Assembly (NCBI GenBank): GCA_009774465.1
Contig: VSNT01000050.1
Span: 1 to 24,987 of the forward strand
Origin: Lachnospiraceae bacterium
GTDB lineage: Bacteria; Bacillota_A; Clostridia; Lachnospirales; Lachnospiraceae
Direction of reading: 5' to 3'
DNA length: 24,987 nt
A program made the translations under genes and the position numbers. Positions 23,465 to 24,987 of the stretch are shown in pieces. Every line of letters begins with the position of its first letter. Within the stretch, counting starts at the first letter, position 1. Under the pieces are notes generated by a model that was not told the DNA's origin, ran no database searches, and saw only the letters and a program-made list of their open reading frames with translations.

Positions 23465-24634
23465 TTAATCCAGGTAACTGATCATTTCTTCTGCCCTGTG
23501 GGTAAAAGTATGCTTTGCCGCTACCTTCCAAAAGCCATTTTCTGCAATCTGACACCTTTCATTTTCATTCTTAATATAATAAGAAATCTTATCCATCAAA
23601 TCTGCCTTGCTTTCATAATATACAAAGTCCTCTCCCGGCTTAAAAAAAGAAAGAAAATCTTCCTGAAAATTAGTCAGCAGAAAGCCCCCCGCTCCCATTA
23701 TCTCAAAGCATCTAAGAGGTATTCCCTTAAATATACTGCGCAGGGTAATATTTAAATTAATTGCGGCCATTTTATACACATAAGGGGCATAGGTGTAGGC
23801 GTTCAGCGCCCCATGATTGACACAGCCGGTAAATTTAAGCGTCTGATCCGGCGTATACAAATCCAGACCAAATTTTTCTGCTGCAAGGCTTAATAATTCC
23901 AACCGCTCGGAAGCAGTAATTTGGCGGTTAATTACATACTGGGCAAACAAATACTCAATACTTTCCACACCTCCCGGCCGCACCTGCATGGGAAACGACC
24001 TGCGCATATCCTCAATCACTTCCTTATTTAATAATTCCTGTATAAAATTGTATCCATAAACCAGCTTCTGTGCTTCCATCAACCCTTCCAGATACCCTCT
24101 GGTATAATCGGAAATTTTGGTCAGCCTTTGATAGAACTGATGCTTTTCCGTATAAAGAGAGCCTACAAATGCAATTTGATGTTCCAGCTTCCACCCTGTC
24201 TTTTCAAAGGACGCAAAGTCATTCATCTCCTTTAAGCGGTTTGTATTGGCTGCCATAGGAAGATAATGAACCGTAGAAATACCTGCCTTATGGAATTCCA
24301 TATAAACAGCACTGTCAAACACAAAAACATAATTGGTGGGATAGATAATGGAATAATGATACATCCTTACATGGGGGCTGTCATAAACCCATGCTATATA
24401 AGGCATCCCTAAATTCTTGCAGGCAATTGCAACAACCGGGAAATAGTTAAAGGAAAACAGAAAGTCAGGAGATATTTTCCGGATGCTCCCCTCAAGCTTT
24501 TGAACAGCCGCCGGATCGTCCGCCTCCGAATCATCTGAAAAAGGACACTGTACCACACTGTGCCCCAATTCCATAAACGCTGCCGCCATATCTTCTTTTC
24601 CAAAACATTCCCATGCAAGCATCCCTATTTTCAT
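23465..24634 (-). CDS. CgeB/DUF3880-like glycosyltransferase
   Basis: The 389-residue product looks like the CgeB/YkvP family of GT-B glycosyltransferases. The N-terminal half (MKIGMLAWECFG, ISPDFLFSFNYFPVVAIACK, YIAWVYDSPH) is the acceptor-side Rossmann domain. The C-terminal half (QIAFVGSLY, INLNITLRSIFKGIPLRCFE, IMGAGGFLLTN, FTHRAEEMISYL) is the donor-binding domain with the characteristic RCFEIMGAGG. Its ATG at 24634 overlaps the TAA of the preceding cytidylyltransferase by one base (TAATG), indicating translational coupling. The dehydrogenase follows after 58 bases. The sugar and acceptor cannot be read from the sequence. It is likely cytoplasmic and acts in surface glycan or glycoprotein assembly. 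Confidence 0.8.
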   Translation of the reverse strand: MKIGMLAWECFGKEDMAAAFMELGHSVVQCPFSDDSEADDPAAVQKLEGSIRKISPDFLFSFNYFPVVAIACKNLGMPYIAWVYDSPHVRMYHYSIIYPTNYVFVFDSAVYMEFHKAGISTVHYLPMAANTNRLKEMNDFASFEKTGWKLEHQIAFVGSLYTEKHQFYQRLTKISDYTRGYLEGLMEAQKLVYGYNFIQELLNKEVIEDMRRSFPMQVRPGGVESIEYLFAQYVINRQITASERLELLSLAAEKFGLDLYTPDQTLKFTGCVNHGALNAYTYAPYVYKMAAINLNITLRSIFKGIPLRCFEIMGAGGFLLTNFQEDFLSFFKPGEDFVYYESKADLMDKISYYIKNENERCQIAENGFWKVAAKHTFTHRAEEMISYLD

Positions 24635-24987
24635 TAAAATTCCCGTGCCTTTCCCACTGTTTCTTCAAACCGCTTCAAGTCTTCCCTGGTTGTTATTTTA
24701 AAGTTTTTCTCATCCCCCGGAATCATTCTGATCTTCATCCCCGCCATCACAGCCGGTTCCGTAGAACCGTTAATTTTCAATATTTTTTCCGGAAACAAAG
24801 CCTTATTTGCCCGGTAATAAGCCCCTAATGTAAATACCTCCGGGGCCTGTCCGGCAAAAATCTGGCTTCTATTTAATAAGGAAGTTATTTTTTCTCCATC
24901 CTCACTTAAATATACTGTATCCTTCATGGGAAGCACAGGAAGCACCCCATCATACCCTGCCGCTGCCGCAAGGCACTGCCTTATAAG
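24634..24987 (-). CDS. IspD/TarI-like cytidylyltransferase, C-terminal part (cut by window edge)
   Basis: The frame is open from the window edge to the TAA at 24634. The visible residues, about 117, match the C-terminal half of the IspD/TarI family: CLAAAAGYDGVLPVLPMKDT, then LNRSQIFAGQAPEVFTLGAY and GDEKNFKITTREDLKRFEE. These enzymes join CTP with a polyol or methylerythritol phosphate. The essential IspD normally sits with isoprenoid genes. Here coupling to a glycosyltransferase and a TarJ/GatD-like dehydrogenase suggests a CDP-polyol route instead. The N-terminal CTP-binding loop is outside the window. Confidence 0.85.
   Translation of the reverse strand, partial: LIRQCLAAAAGYDGVLPVLPMKDTVYLSEDGEKITSLLNRSQIFAGQAPEVFTLGAYYRANKALFPEKILKINGSTEPAVMAGMKIRMIPGDEKNFKITTREDLKRFEETVGKAREF

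Overview
The window looks like chromosome of a low-to-mid GC Firmicute of class Clostridia, most likely Lachnospiraceae. This rests on the protein sequences of EF-Tu, EF-G, S12, RpoB and RpoC, strong AGGAGG ribosome binding sites, TTGACA/TATAAT promoters, and an L10 leader with its own terminator. No organism name can be proved from the sequence alone.

Layout. (1) Positions 1-682 are the tail of a probable mobile or accessory element: the end of a MazF/PemK-like toxin gene with a coiled-coil extension, then about 390 bases without a gene. That stretch holds four hairpins with nearly the same 7-nt loop (ACGAGCG, ACGAGTG, ACGTGTG, ACGAGCG), a tandem 11-bp repeat and the tuf terminator. (2) Positions 683-18660, minus strand, are the classic translation/transcription block. 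In transcription order it reads rpmG, secE, nusG, rplK, rplA, a CapA-like gene, rplJ, rplL, rpoB, rpoC, rpsL, rpsG, fusA, tuf. It is split into several transcription units by visible promoters and terminators: before rpmG, before the CapA-like gene, before the L10 leader of rplJ, before rpoB, before rpsL (str operon) and before tuf. (3) Position 18992 onward is accessory surface-related DNA: a plus-strand orphan FliD-like protein, then minus-strand UDP-galactopyranose mutase (glf), two small XRE-type regulators, a GatD/TarJ-like zinc dehydrogenase, a CgeB-like glycosyltransferase and a cut-off IspD/TarI-like cytidylyltransferase.

How the genes work together. The central block makes RNA polymerase beta and beta', the NusG/SecE pair, the L1, L7/L12, L10 and L11 ribosomal stalk proteins, S7, S12, L33 and the two elongation factors. 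Several untranslated regions look regulatory: a clear L10 leader, a possible L1-type hairpin before rplA, a structured rpsL-rpsG spacer and a perfect hairpin between rplL and rpoB. The right-hand accessory genes fit synthesis of a galactofuranose- and CDP-polyol-containing surface glycan, but that is inference from families and adjacency.

The most unusual items are the conserved-loop hairpin array next to the toxin tail, a second diverged copy of the fusA 3' end just downstream of fusA, a membrane-anchored CapA-like gene inserted inside the rplKAJL block, an 18-bp perfect palindrome lying in the spacer of the rplJL promoter, and long acidic tails on both large RNA polymerase subunits.
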